DNA of 64,000 nt from Promicromonospora iranensis (GTDB lineage: Bacteria; Actinomycetota; Actinomycetes; Actinomycetales; Cellulomonadaceae). Below the pieces are notes generated by a model, which saw only the letters and a list, made by a program, of their open reading frames with translations, was not told where the DNA came from and made no database searches. The position numbers were made by a program, and so were the translations under genes. The stretch covers positions 248,001 through 312,000 of the forward strand of contig NZ_JAJQQP010000006.1 in the NCBI RefSeq assembly GCF_028994805.1, given 5' to 3'. This document shows positions 17,572 through 26,249 of this stretch, piece by piece; position 1 is the stretch's first letter; the number at the start of each line of letters is the position of its first letter.

Positions 17572-18456
17572 TCAGAGGTGAAGCACCCCCTCGGCGGCCA
17601 GGATCCCCGTGCCGGTGATCGTGACGAGCGGTCCGTCGACGCTCAGGAGGATCCGGCTGGGGCGGCCGAGCCGGCGCCCCTGCTCGATGACGATCCGTCC
17701 GTGGTCGGGGACGAGCCCGTCGCGGACCAGGACGGCAGCGAGCGGGCCGGCGGCGGTGCCCGTCGCAGGGTCCTCGGCGATCCCGACCGTCGGGTTGAAG
17801 AACCGAGCAGAGGCACTGACCCCCGCGGCAGGGTCGAGGGCGACCGTGTAGAGGTAGCAGCCCTCGGCGCCGGCCTCGGCCAGCAGCTTCCGCAGCCCGG
17901 CGGTGTCCGGTTGTGCGGCGTCCACCGCCTCGATGCTTCCCACGGGCACGAGCAGGTGCTCCGCCCCGGTGGAGGCCACCTCGGCCACACGGTCACCGGC
18001 GAGGTCCTCGGCGCGGAGACCGAGAACCGCGGCCAGCGCCTCCCGGTCTTCCACACGGCCCAGGAACCGTGGAGCTGACTGCTCCATCGACACCTGGGCA
18101 CCGGTCGAGGACCGCCCGGACACCCGGACCTTCAGCAGGTCGTCCCCGATCTGCTGCACGAAGGTGTCCCGGTCCGGGTCCAGGCGACCGGACTGCGCCA
18201 GCCAGATCCACGCGCCCATCGCGTTGTGCCCGGCGCCGAAGACCTCGACGCCCGCCGGGGTGAACGAACGCAGGCGCTGGTCGGCACCAGGACGCTCCGG
18301 ACGGACGACGAAGGTGGTCTCGGACTGGTTGAACTCCCGTGCGATCGCCTGCATCGTCTCGTCCGGGAGCGCGTCCGCATCAGGAACGAGGGCGAGCGGG
18401 TTTCCCGCCAGGGCGGTGGTCGCGAAGACATCCACCCAGAAGAACTGCACGTCCAT
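17572..18456 (-). CDS. PhzF-family isomerase/epimerase-like protein
   Basis: A 294-residue protein of the PhzF (phenazine biosynthesis) fold, with two related half-domains. The start MDVQFFWVDVFATTALAGNPLALV, the Glu in NQSETTFV that acts as general acid/base in PhzF, and EDPATGTAAGPL in the second half are all family marks. AAGGAG precedes ATG 18456. No other phenazine gene is nearby, so the real substrate is unknown; most family members outside phenazine clusters are uncharacterised. Confidence 0.85.
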   Translation of the reverse strand: MDVQFFWVDVFATTALAGNPLALVPDADALPDETMQAIAREFNQSETTFVVRPERPGADQRLRSFTPAGVEVFGAGHNAMGAWIWLAQSGRLDPDRDTFVQQIGDDLLKVRVSGRSSTGAQVSMEQSAPRFLGRVEDREALAAVLGLRAEDLAGDRVAEVASTGAEHLLVPVGSIEAVDAAQPDTAGLRKLLAEAGAEGCYLYTVALDPAAGVSASARFFNPTVGIAEDPATGTAAGPLAAVLVRDGLVPDHGRIVIEQGRRLGRPSRILLSVDGPLVTITGTGILAAEGVLHL

Positions 18457-18607
18457 GTTCTCGGCTCCTTGACTGTCGGTCGACGACGAATGCCCCGGTC
18501 CAGGAGCCGCCGCCTCCGAGGAAGTGTGCCGTGTTTTCCCGCGCCCACGGTGCGAAGGTGCGCGCGGGGCTCCCCGTGACCCCCCTGGACCGTGGGAAGA
18601 ACCCGCC

Positions 18608-19354
18608 CTAGCGGAGCTTCACCCGGCGGATCGCCGCGACGCCGAGAGCCACGCAGACGGCGGCGAGGCCGAGCGCGGTGAGCAGGATCGGGAGGACGCC
18701 ATCGGGGGTGAGGCTGCCGGAGCCGGCGAGTGCGGTGGAACCGAGGTTGAGCGCGCGCGTGTTGATCGCCTGCGGCAGCACGTGGCTCAGTGGTCGGAGG
18801 CCGACGGACGTGACGGAGGCGACGCCGAGCACGCACCCGGCGAGGCACACGGCGACCGGTGCGGCGAAGGACTTCAGCAGCATCGACAGGAGGGACTGCA
18901 CGACGACGAGCGGGAGTGCCGCGATGATCGCGATCGCTCCGACGACCACGAGCTGCCAGGGGACTCCGCCGTCGAGCCGGAGGACGAAGGCACCGGAGAC
19001 CAGCGTTCCCACGACGAGCACCGCCTGCATGAACGCGACCGACACGGCGGTCGCGGCGACCTTGGCCAGGATGAGCGCGGCGGGCCGCCTCGAGGTCGTG
19101 AGCAGCAGGTTCCAGTTCGTGCCCCGGTGCTCTGCTCGCCAGGTCGTCGCGGCGAGCAGGCCGATGCCGAGCGAGAAGAACAGCAGCCCGTAGAACAGGA
19201 CGACCTGCGAGTTGAAGGCGACCCAGCCGCCGGTCAGCTGGTCGGCGTTGTTGGCGTAGTTGATGGTGCCGGTGGTGACCGCCAGCAGCGGCAGCGCCAG
19301 GGCGATCGGCCAGACGGCGGATCGCCGGAGCTTGATGAGTTCGGCGCGGAGCAC
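18608..19354 (-). CDS. ABC-2 permease, LanG/LanE-like
   Basis: A 248-residue membrane protein with about six hydrophobic segments. The phrase EHRGTNWNLLLTTSRRP is the cytoplasmic signature of lantibiotic-immunity (MutE/EpiE/SpaG-type) permeases. GTG 19354 is chosen because it follows GAGAGGT and starts 4 bp after the stop of the other permease. It forms the last gene of a three-gene exporter operon. Confidence 0.82.
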   Translation of the reverse strand: MLRAELIKLRRSAVWPIALALPLLAVTTGTINYANNADQLTGGWVAFNSQVVLFYGLLFFSLGIGLLAATTWRAEHRGTNWNLLLTTSRRPAALILAKVAATAVSVAFMQAVLVVGTLVSGAFVLRLDGGVPWQLVVVGAIAIIAALPLVVVQSLLSMLLKSFAAPVAVCLAGCVLGVASVTSVGLRPLSHVLPQAINTRALNLGSTALAGSGSLTPDGVLPILLTALGLAAVCVALGVAAIRRVKLR

Positions 19355-19358
19355 GGTT

Positions 19359-20111
19359 CTACCTCTCGATCCGGTCCAGGCGGCGCGTGACGAAGGCATA
19401 CACGGCGCCGACAAGTATCAGGAAGCCTGCGATCCAGGCATAGGACGGGGACTGATAGGCGACGACGTCGCCGTCCTGCGCGGCGTGCGCGATGACCGCG
19501 TAGTAGCCCCACGGGATCAGCCGTGAGACGGCGCTCGGTAGCAGCAGGGTGAAGGCCGCCAGGAACGCGCCGAGCATCCCGATCCCGACGCCGACGAGCT
19601 GGTTCTCCACCGTGGCGGCGAGCCAGACGTGCAGGGCCAGGAAGGCGACGTCGAGCAGGAACAGCAGCGTCGTGTAGCCGATCCAGGGGCCGGGGTCGAG
19701 CGGCACGCGGATGCCGGCCGCCGTCCCCGCACCGATGACCAGCAGGCTCTGCAGGGCGACCGCGGGCAGCAGCACGAGGCTGAGGGCCACCACCTTGGCG
19801 CGGCACAGGACACCTGGCGTGTACCCGGCCGTGGCCGCGAGCGTCCAGCCGGCGCCCGCGTGCTCGATGTCGGTCTGACGGCTGGCGAGCACCGCCGTGA
19901 GGAGGGGCGAGGTCATCGCGGCCATCATCGTGTAGGTCAGCAGGAGCGCCGCCCACGGTGCGGCGGTGGGGTCGTCGAAGGTCTCCCGGGTCCCGCCCGA
20001 GAACTGCGACGCGCTGCTGAGCGCGGCGACCGCGAGCACGAGGAGGACCACGATCGGTCCCGTGCGCAGGCGCCGCATCTTCCGGAGCTCCAGGACGACG
20101 GCGCGGGTCAC
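19359..20111 (-). CDS. ABC-2 permease, LanE/LanG-like
   Basis: A 250-residue membrane protein with six hydrophobic segments and a cytoplasmic loop containing DIEHAGAGWTLAATAGYTPG, the counterpart of the EH..W signature of the other permease. It starts at GTG 20111, overlapping the ATPase stop (GTGA), so the genes are translationally coupled. Together the two permeases would form a heterodimeric membrane unit. Confidence 0.82.
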   Translation of the reverse strand: MTRAVVLELRKMRRLRTGPIVVLLVLAVAALSSASQFSGGTRETFDDPTAAPWAALLLTYTMMAAMTSPLLTAVLASRQTDIEHAGAGWTLAATAGYTPGVLCRAKVVALSLVLLPAVALQSLLVIGAGTAAGIRVPLDPGPWIGYTTLLFLLDVAFLALHVWLAATVENQLVGVGIGMLGAFLAAFTLLLPSAVSRLIPWGYYAVIAHAAQDGDVVAYQSPSYAWIAGFLILVGAVYAFVTRRLDRIER

Positions 20112-21007
20112 AGCAGGCCTCCACGCCCGGTGAGGTCCATGAACACGTCCTCGAGGCTCTGCCGCACCCGGCGAACCTCGTGGATCGGTACTCCGGCGAC
20201 CGCGAGACGACGGACCACCTCGGCGGTCTGCTCCTTGGTGATGCCGCTGAGGCGGAGGCCCTCCAGGACCGGTGTCGCGGTGATGCCCAGCGCGAGCGCG
20301 GCCCCCGGGTCGGGCGTCTCGATGATCAGGTCCGGGGTGGAGTGCTCGAAGAGCTCGCCACGTGTGCCCTGGAAGATCAGCTTCCCGCCGGAGAGGATGC
20401 CGAGGACGTCGGCCATCCGGTCGATCTCGTCCAGAAGGTGGCTGGAGACCATCACCGTGATGCCCTCGCTCGCCAGCTCGACCAGGAGCGTCCGGATCTC
20501 CTCGATGCCGGCGGGGTCGAGCCCGTTCGTCGGCTCGTCCAGCACCAGCAGGGCAGGCTCACGGGCCAGCGCCATGGCCACGCCGAGGCGCTGCTTCATC
20601 CCCAGGGAGTAGTTGCGGACCAGCTTGTCCCGGTGTGCGGTCAGGCGGACCGTGGCCAGGGCGTGGTCGATCTGGGTGTCCGCGAGGTCGAGCATGTGCT
20701 GGACGATGCGCATGTTCTCCAGCCCGGTGAGGTGGCCGTAGCCGGGCGGCGCCTCGATCATCGAGCCGATCGACCGCAGCAGGTCGGTGCGCGACGCAGG
20801 CGTGAGCGGCCGGTCGAACAGCGTGATCCCGCCGCTGGTCGGCCGGGTCAGACCGAGCAGCATCTTCATGGTCGTCGACTTGCCCGAGCCGTTCGGCCCG
20901 AGGAAGCCGTAGACGACACCCTGGGGGACGTACAGGTCGAGGGAGTCGACGGCGGTCTGGTTCCGGAAGGTCTTGGTCAGGCCATGAGTGGTGATGACGG
21001 CGCTCAT
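20108..21007 (-). CDS. ABC exporter ATPase, BcrA/LanF-like
   Basis: ATP-binding subunit (299 aa) of a peptide or lipid-targeting detoxification exporter. Walker A is GPNGSGKST, the signature is YSLGMKQRLG, and Walker B is LLVLDEPTNGLD. The segment IGSMIEAPPGYGHLTGLENM is typical of BcrA/MutF proteins of bacitracin and lantibiotic self-protection. The start is ATG 21007; an upstream open stretch to 21163 runs into the divergent kinase promoter and is not used. No bacteriocin biosynthesis gene is in the window. Confidence 0.85.
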   Translation of the reverse strand: MSAVITTHGLTKTFRNQTAVDSLDLYVPQGVVYGFLGPNGSGKSTTMKMLLGLTRPTSGGITLFDRPLTPASRTDLLRSIGSMIEAPPGYGHLTGLENMRIVQHMLDLADTQIDHALATVRLTAHRDKLVRNYSLGMKQRLGVAMALAREPALLVLDEPTNGLDPAGIEEIRTLLVELASEGITVMVSSHLLDEIDRMADVLGILSGGKLIFQGTRGELFEHSTPDLIIETPDPGAALALGITATPVLEGLRLSGITKEQTAEVVRRLAVAGVPIHEVRRVRQSLEDVFMDLTGRGGLL

Positions 21008-21065
21008 CGGCGCCTCGTTCCGCGGTTCATGCCCACCACGATCCCGAGCGGCCGGCGGCCTCGGA

Positions 21066-21105
21066 TCATGCCTGGGTATCGACGACATCTCATCCCACGG
21101 CATGA
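21066..21105. promoter_or_regulatory. Inverted repeat between exporter and kinase genes
   Basis: TCATGCCTGGG (21066-21076) and CCCACGGCATGA (21094-21105) are inverted copies with one bulged base. The site lies in the divergent region and is a reasonable binding site for the NarL-type regulator encoded at 22338. A TACGCT box (21129-21134) 7 nt before the kinase ATG could be its -10. Confidence 0.4.
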
Positions 21106-21141
21106 GGACTCGCCGGGACGGCCGACCTACGCTTGCCGGGT

Positions 21142-22341
21142 ATGGACCTCCGACCAGCCGCACCTGCCGTCGGCAGGTGGCTGACCGACGACGCCCGGCG
21201 CCTCCTGGCCGACGTCGCCCTCGCCGCGGCCGTGGTGCTGATCGGGCAGCTCGGTCAGCCGGCCGTCTCGTCGGCGTCGGACCGGGCCTGGTACGGGGTG
21301 GTCGTCGCCGGCTGCAGCATCGCCATGCTCGCCCGGAGCCGCATGCCGCACGTCTGCCTGACCGCCCTGGCGGGGTTCCTGCTGCTCCACCTGGTCCTGA
21401 CCGAAGAGCTGAGCGTGTTCGCCGCCGCGGTCTGCCTGGTCGCCGCCTACATCTCCCAGACGCAGCTGGAACCGCCGGGGCGCTGGGTCTACCTCGCCCT
21501 CACCTATACCGGCGCGATGGTCGCGATCCTGACTCCCGACCCGATGCTGGGCGAGTCCCGGCAGGGTCGCTGGGCCGTCGCCGCGTTCGCCTGCGCGATG
21601 ATCACGGTGGCGGCGCTCGCGGGCACGCTTCGCCGTCGCAGCCGCGCACGCGTCGAGCTGGCGCTCGACCGGGTGGCGATCCTCCAGGCGCAGCAGCACA
21701 CCGAACGGCGTCTGGCGGCCTCGGAGGAACGGACTCGCATCGCCCGGGAGGTGCACGACATCCTCGGGCACTCGCTCGGTGCGATAGCGGTGCAGGCCGA
21801 AGGCGCCCGGTACGTGCTCACCACCGATGCGGCGGCGGCCGACCGCGCGCTCGCCGACATCGGACGCCTCAGCCGCGGCGCGGTCGGGGAGGTCCAGGAG
21901 CTCGTCGACGTGCTCCGGGCGGACGACGAGCCGGCGGCCCTCCGTCCGACCCCGACGCTGCGCGACCTTCCCGAGCTCGTCGGGACGTTCCAGCACCCCG
22001 GAGGGAGTGTCCGGCTGCTGCTGGACGGCGAGACCGGGGACGTCCCGGCGCACGTGGGGGTCGCCGCGTACCGGATAGTGCAGGAGGCGTTGACCAACGT
22101 GCTCAAGCACGCCGGTCGGGTGCCGGTCATGATCCGGGTGCGCGTCGCGGAACGTCGCACCGACCTGCTGGTGCTCAACGGCAGACCGACGCGACCGCGT
22201 GGCACGGCGACCGTCCTGGGGCACGGCCTCACCGGGATGAAGGAGCGCGTGCGTGCGCTCGGCGGCACGTTCGACGCCGGACCCGACACCGCGACCGGCG
22301 GATGGCGGGTCGCCGCGACCCTGCCCTGGGAGCGCCCATGA
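21142..22341 (+). CDS. NarL-type sensor histidine kinase
   Basis: Membrane sensor kinase (399 aa). About five or six hydrophobic segments fill the first 160 residues with no large extracellular domain, so the ligand may be sensed in the membrane. The HisKA_3 phosphorylation motif is AREVHDILGHSL, the N box is QEALTNVLKHAG, and the G region is GHGLTGMKERVRALGG. It is divergent from the ABC exporter and overlaps its response regulator by ATGA. By analogy with LnrJK it probably switches on the exporter in response to a membrane-active compound. Confidence 0.87.
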   Translation: MDLRPAAPAVGRWLTDDARRLLADVALAAAVVLIGQLGQPAVSSASDRAWYGVVVAGCSIAMLARSRMPHVCLTALAGFLLLHLVLTEELSVFAAAVCLVAAYISQTQLEPPGRWVYLALTYTGAMVAILTPDPMLGESRQGRWAVAAFACAMITVAALAGTLRRRSRARVELALDRVAILQAQQHTERRLAASEERTRIAREVHDILGHSLGAIAVQAEGARYVLTTDAAAADRALADIGRLSRGAVGEVQELVDVLRADDEPAALRPTPTLRDLPELVGTFQHPGGSVRLLLDGETGDVPAHVGVAAYRIVQEALTNVLKHAGRVPVMIRVRVAERRTDLLVLNGRPTRPRGTATVLGHGLTGMKERVRALGGTFDAGPDTATGGWRVAATLPWERP

Positions 22342-23036
22342 TCACCGTCGGTCTCGCCGACGACGACCCGCTGTTCACGGCAGGCCTGTCGATGATCCTC
22401 GACGCACAGCCCGGCATCCGGGTCGGCTGGCAGGCCGGTGATGGTGCCGAGGCCCTGCGGCGGCATGACCTCGACCCCGTCGACGTGCTGCTCCTCGACA
22501 TCCAGATGCCGGGCACGGACGGGCTCACGGCGACGAAGCGGCTGGTCACGAGCCAGGCGCCCGGCAAGGTCGTGATCGTCACGACGTTCGACACGGACGA
22601 CTACGTCCTGACCGCGATCGAGGCCGGAGCGGCCGGGTTCCTCCTGAAGAACACGCCGCCCGACGAGCTGGTCGCCGCCGTGCGCACGGTCCACCGGGGC
22701 GACGCGGTCATCTCGCCCGGGCCTACCCGGAGGCTCGTCCAGCGGGTCCGGGCGAGGCCCGCTCCCGCCGCCCCGGCCCAGGTTCTCTCCGCGGCCGAAC
22801 GGCGGGCCGTCGACACGTTGACCGAGCGGGAGCGTCAGGTCCTGACCCTGATCACGCAGGGACTGACCAACCAGGAGATCTGCGACCGGCTGTGGCTGTC
22901 CATGCCGACCGTGAAGACTCACGTCGGCAACCTCATCGCGAAGACGCACGCCCGGGACCGGGTGCAGCTCGTGCTGTTCGCGCTGCGCACGGGGCTGGTC
23001 GGCATCGGCGACGCGCTCCAGCACGCCGTCCGATGA
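22338..23036 (+). CDS. NarL/LuxR-family response regulator
   Basis: A 232-residue regulator. The receiver domain (~1-120) has DDD near the N-terminus, phospho-acceptor Asp in LLLDIQMPG and Lys in FLLKNTP. The LuxR-type helix-turn-helix (~165-225) reads LTERERQVLTLITQGLTNQE. The ATG at 22338 overlaps the kinase stop. It presumably binds the inverted repeat upstream of the kinase and exporter genes. Confidence 0.9.
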   Translation: MITVGLADDDPLFTAGLSMILDAQPGIRVGWQAGDGAEALRRHDLDPVDVLLLDIQMPGTDGLTATKRLVTSQAPGKVVIVTTFDTDDYVLTAIEAGAAGFLLKNTPPDELVAAVRTVHRGDAVISPGPTRRLVQRVRARPAPAAPAQVLSAAERRAVDTLTERERQVLTLITQGLTNQEICDRLWLSMPTVKTHVGNLIAKTHARDRVQLVLFALRTGLVGIGDALQHAVR

Positions 23037-23055
23037 CCTGCGCCGGTCCTGCGGC

Positions 23056-23463
23056 TCACACCTCGGCGTAGGCCTCCGCGTACTCGGCCGTGGGCGGGAT
23101 CGGCTGTATGACGTCGAGCAGGACGCCGTCGGGCCCGGCCACGATGAAGTGGCGCTGGCCGAAACCCTCGTCGCGCAGCGGCAGGAGCGGCTCCAGCCCG
23201 GTACCGGCGGTCAGCCGGGCATGGACGTCGTCGACGTCGTCGACCTCGAGGTTGACGATCACTCCCTGCGGCAGGGCGCGGTGGCCTGCCGGGATCGTGG
23301 CGTGGTCGTGTGCGACCAGCGCGAGCTCGAACGCGCCGAGCCGCAGGCTGACGTACCAGTCGGAGTCGTAGGTCGTCTCGAAACCGAGCCCCTCGCGGTA
23401 GAAGGCGGCTGCGGCGGCGACATCCCGCGACATGAGGACCGGGTAGAGGCTGGTGACGGCCAT
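23056..23463 (-). CDS. VOC-superfamily (glyoxalase-like) protein
   Basis: A 135-residue vicinal-oxygen-chelate protein with two beta-alpha-beta-beta-beta modules ([20 protein letters not shown] and [17 protein letters not shown]). Such proteins are metalloenzymes or ligand sequesterers, for example in antibiotic resistance; the substrate is not deducible. AAGGAG precedes ATG 23463. It is divergent from a TetR gene with a shared operator, so it is probably repressed by that regulator until an inducer appears. Confidence 0.82.
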   Translation of the reverse strand: MAVTSLYPVLMSRDVAAAAAFYREGLGFETTYDSDWYVSLRLGAFELALVAHDHATIPAGHRALPQGVIVNLEVDDVDDVHARLTAGTGLEPLLPLRDEGFGQRHFIVAGPDGVLLDVIQPIPPTAEYAEAYAEV

Positions 23464-23485
23464 GGTGAGCTCCTTTAAGTACAGT

Positions 23486-23513
23486 GCGTATGTAAGAACC
23501 AGATTACATACGC
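23486..23513. promoter_or_regulatory. TetR operator between VOC and TetR genes
   Basis: GCGTATGTAA (23486-23495) and TTACATACGC (23504-23513) are a perfect 10-bp inverted repeat with an 8-bp spacer. A further CGTACG palindrome follows at 23516-23521. The site lies centrally between the two divergent genes, 23 bp from each start codon, and would let one TetR dimer pair repress both. Confidence 0.8.
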
Positions 23514-23535
23514 TCCGTACGTAAAGGAAGTGCCC

Positions 23536-24114
23536 GTGCCTCGCGCCTCAGCGGCTGACGCCGCCCGGACCGCCTGGGACATCCTTGTCTCGGCCACCGA
23601 CCTGTTCGCCGCACGCGGCTTCGCCGCGGTCTCCCTCGACGACGTCGCCGGCGCGGCCGGGGTCACCCGCGGCGCGGTCTACCACCACTACCGGAGCAAG
23701 GCAGGGCTCTTCCGCTCCGTCGCGGCGAAGCTCCAGTCGGATGTCGCCACGGCTGTCGTCGTCGCTGCCGAGGGCGCCGGGACCGACCCGCGGGAGCAGC
23801 TGCGGGCGGGCTGCCATGCGTTCCTGGACGCCATCACCGCGGCCCCCGCGGTGCGGGTCCTGCTCATCGATGCCCCAGCCGTGTTCGGCTGGGAGCAGTG
23901 GCGCCGGCTCGACGCGGAGCACTCGGTGGTGCACCTGCGCGAGGCGCTGGCCGGCGTCGGCGTCCCGGACGACCTGCTCGACGCGACGACCGCCCAGCTT
24001 TCGGGTGCCATGAACGAGGCGGCGCTCTGGATCGCCCAGCAGCCGCGCGGACCGGAGGCGCGGGACGCCGCGCACCGCGTCCTCGACCGGGTGCTGGCGG
24101 CCGCGATCGCGTAG
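23536..24114 (+). CDS. TetR-family repressor
   Basis: A 192-residue regulator. The N-terminal helix-turn-helix is [20 protein letters not shown] followed by [18 protein letters not shown] 23536 is 6 nt after AAGGAAG; a GTG at 23530 overlaps that site. It is divergent from the VOC gene, with the palindromic operator between, so autorepression and control of that gene are likely. The C-terminal ligand domain gives no clue to the inducer. Confidence 0.9.
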   Translation: MPRASAADAARTAWDILVSATDLFAARGFAAVSLDDVAGAAGVTRGAVYHHYRSKAGLFRSVAAKLQSDVATAVVVAAEGAGTDPREQLRAGCHAFLDAITAAPAVRVLLIDAPAVFGWEQWRRLDAEHSVVHLREALAGVGVPDDLLDATTAQLSGAMNEAALWIAQQPRGPEARDAAHRVLDRVLAAAIA

Positions 24115-24268
24115 CTCGTGGTGCGGCCGGTGAGGGAACCGCGCACCGTGTGGAGTCCCTTCGACCACCTGGCAAAACGCTCGTCGACGGCCCTCCCCGC
24201 TCGACGCCGTCCGCCCTGCTAGTGTCGTTGCGATCTTGTGAGGCAGCACCGACCGCGAGGAGACGGTA

Positions 24269-25720
24269 ATGACCGAGATAGAACCGGTCTACGGGGCGGG
24301 CACCCTGCTCCTGATAGCGGCGGCCGCGGTCGCCCTGCTCCTGTTCCTGATCATTCGGCTCAAGCTCCACGCGTTCGTCGCACTCGTGCTCGTCAGCCTC
24401 CTCACGGCGGTCGCCGCCGGGATCCCGATCGCGGACATCCCCGACGCACTGCTGACCGGGTTCAGCGGGACGTTGGGGTCGGTGGCCCTGCTCGTGGGCT
24501 TCGGCGTCATGCTCGGCCGGCTGCTGGAGATCACCGGCGGCGCGCAGGTCCTCGCCGACACGCTCATCGCCCGGTTCGGGGAGAAGCACGCGCCGCTCGC
24601 GCTCGGCGTCGCCGCCCTGATCTTCGGCTTCCCCATCTTCTTCGACGCCGGCCTCGTGGTGTTCCTGCCGATCATCTTCACCGTCGCGCGCCGCTTCGGG
24701 GGCGGCATCCTCCGCTACGGGCTGCCGACGGCCGGGGCGTTCGCCGTCATGCACGCGGTGGTCCCGCCGCACCCCGGACCGGTTGCCGCCGCCAACCTGA
24801 TGGAGGGGAACATCGGGCTCACGCTCGTCGTGGGCCTTCCGGTCGCGGTCATTGCATGGTTCCTCGGCGTCCACCTCGTCGCCCGCTACCTGAGCGCGCG
24901 CTACGTCATCGACGTCCCGACCGCGGTGTTCGGCCGCATGAACGGCGGCCGTGACCAGGGTGGCGCCGACGGCGGCACGGAGGACGGAGGCACCGGAGCG
25001 GGCGGCGTGTCGACGACCACCGCTACCCAGGCACCTCCGCGGTTCGGCACCGTCCTGCTCCTCCTGCTCCTGCCCCTGCTGCTGATCTCGCTCAACACGG
25101 TGATCAGCACCCTGATCACGGCGGAGGTCATCGCTGAGGACCAGGTCTGGGCCAACACCCTGATCTTGATCGGCCAGACCCCGATCGCCCTGCTGATCAC
25201 CGTGCTCGTGGCGCTCGCCGTGCTGTCCCGTGGCCGGTTCACGATGGGCCAGGCCACCGGCATCCTCGACGACGCGCTCGGGCCGATCTGCTCGATCATC
25301 CTCATCACCGGGGCCGGCGGCATGTTCGGCGGGGTGCTGCGCGCCAGCGGCATCGGCTCGGCGCTCACCGACGCGCTGTCCGGCCTGGGCATGCCGATCC
25401 TCCTGCAGGCCTTCGTCATCGCGACGGTGCTGCGCGTCGCGCAAGGCTCGGCGACCGTCGCCCTGACCACGACGGCCGGGCTGATCTCGGCACAGGTGGC
25501 GGCGGAAGGCCTGAGCGACATCAAGATCTCGCTCCTGGTCTTCGCGGTCGCCGCGGGTGCCACGGTCCTGTCGCACGTCAACGACTCCGGGTTCTGGCTC
25601 GTGAGCCGGTTCTTCGGCATGGACGTCAAGACCACGCTCAAGACGTGGACGGTGCTGGAGACCACCCTCGGCCTCGCCGTCTTCCTGATCGCCGCGCTGC
25701 TCTGGCTCGTGACCGGATGA
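24269..25720 (+). CDS. gntP: Gluconate:proton symporter, GntP family
   Basis: Integral membrane carrier for gluconate (483 aa) with twelve or more hydrophobic segments. Family marks include FGFPIFFDAGLVVFLPI and AVVPPHPGPVAAA. An insert rich in Gly, Thr and Asp (~226-252) forms a long cytoplasmic loop. GAGGAGA precedes ATG 24269. The gene overlaps gluconokinase by ATGA, so uptake and phosphorylation are coupled. No GntR regulator is adjacent. Confidence 0.9.
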   Translation: MTEIEPVYGAGTLLLIAAAAVALLLFLIIRLKLHAFVALVLVSLLTAVAAGIPIADIPDALLTGFSGTLGSVALLVGFGVMLGRLLEITGGAQVLADTLIARFGEKHAPLALGVAALIFGFPIFFDAGLVVFLPIIFTVARRFGGGILRYGLPTAGAFAVMHAVVPPHPGPVAAANLMEGNIGLTLVVGLPVAVIAWFLGVHLVARYLSARYVIDVPTAVFGRMNGGRDQGGADGGTEDGGTGAGGVSTTTATQAPPRFGTVLLLLLLPLLLISLNTVISTLITAEVIAEDQVWANTLILIGQTPIALLITVLVALAVLSRGRFTMGQATGILDDALGPICSIILITGAGGMFGGVLRASGIGSALTDALSGLGMPILLQAFVIATVLRVAQGSATVALTTTAGLISAQVAAEGLSDIKISLLVFAVAAGATVLSHVNDSGFWLVSRFFGMDVKTTLKTWTVLETTLGLAVFLIAALLWLVTG

Positions 25721-26223
25721 GCGCGCCGCGCCACATCGTCGTCATGGGCGTCACCGCGACCGGCAAGACGACGGTCGGCCGGGCGCTCGCGGCGGAGCTC
25801 GGCGGTGTGTTCGTCGAGGGCGACACGTTCCACCCGCCGGCCAACATCGAGAAGATGTCGGCGGGGATCCCGCTCGACGACGACGACCGGCGGCCCTGGC
25901 TGCGCTTGCTCGCGGCCGAGATCGCCCGGCTCGACGGCGCCGGCGAGATCTCCGTGACCGCTTGCTCGGCACTGCGCCGGGTGTACCGGGACTGGCTCCG
26001 GGAGGGGCATCCCGGCCTGTTCTTCGTCCACCTCGACTCGACGTCCGAGGTGCTGCTCGAACGGATGGAGCGCCGGACCCACTTCATGCCGCCGTCGCTG
26101 CTGCAGTCACAGCTCGACACGCTGGAACCGCTGGAGGCGGACGAGGCGGGTGTCGTCATCGACGACACGCCGCCGGCCGACGTCGTGATCGCCACCAGCC
26201 TCGCCGCCGTCCGGGCGGCGTGA
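25717..26223 (+). CDS. gntK: Gluconokinase
   Basis: Phosphorylates gluconate to 6-phosphogluconate for the pentose phosphate or Entner-Doudoroff route (168 aa). The P-loop is GVTATGKTT; DTFHPPANIEKMSAGIPLDD binds gluconate, and SALRRVYRDWLR follows. The size fits the small GntK/IdnK family. ATG 25717 overlaps the gntP stop. Confidence 0.93.
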   Translation: MSAPRHIVVMGVTATGKTTVGRALAAELGGVFVEGDTFHPPANIEKMSAGIPLDDDDRRPWLRLLAAEIARLDGAGEISVTACSALRRVYRDWLREGHPGLFFVHLDSTSEVLLERMERRTHFMPPSLLQSQLDTLEPLEADEAGVVIDDTPPADVVIATSLAAVRAA

Positions 26224-26227
26224 CGGC

Positions 26228-26249
26228 AGGCCCAGCCGCGACAGGGCCT
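26228..26249. terminator. Small hairpin between convergent gntK and P450 genes
   Basis: AGGCCC (26228-26233) and GGGCCT (26244-26249) form a 6-bp stem in the 24-bp gap and overlap the end of the P450 stop codon. It may serve both genes weakly. Confidence 0.35.
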
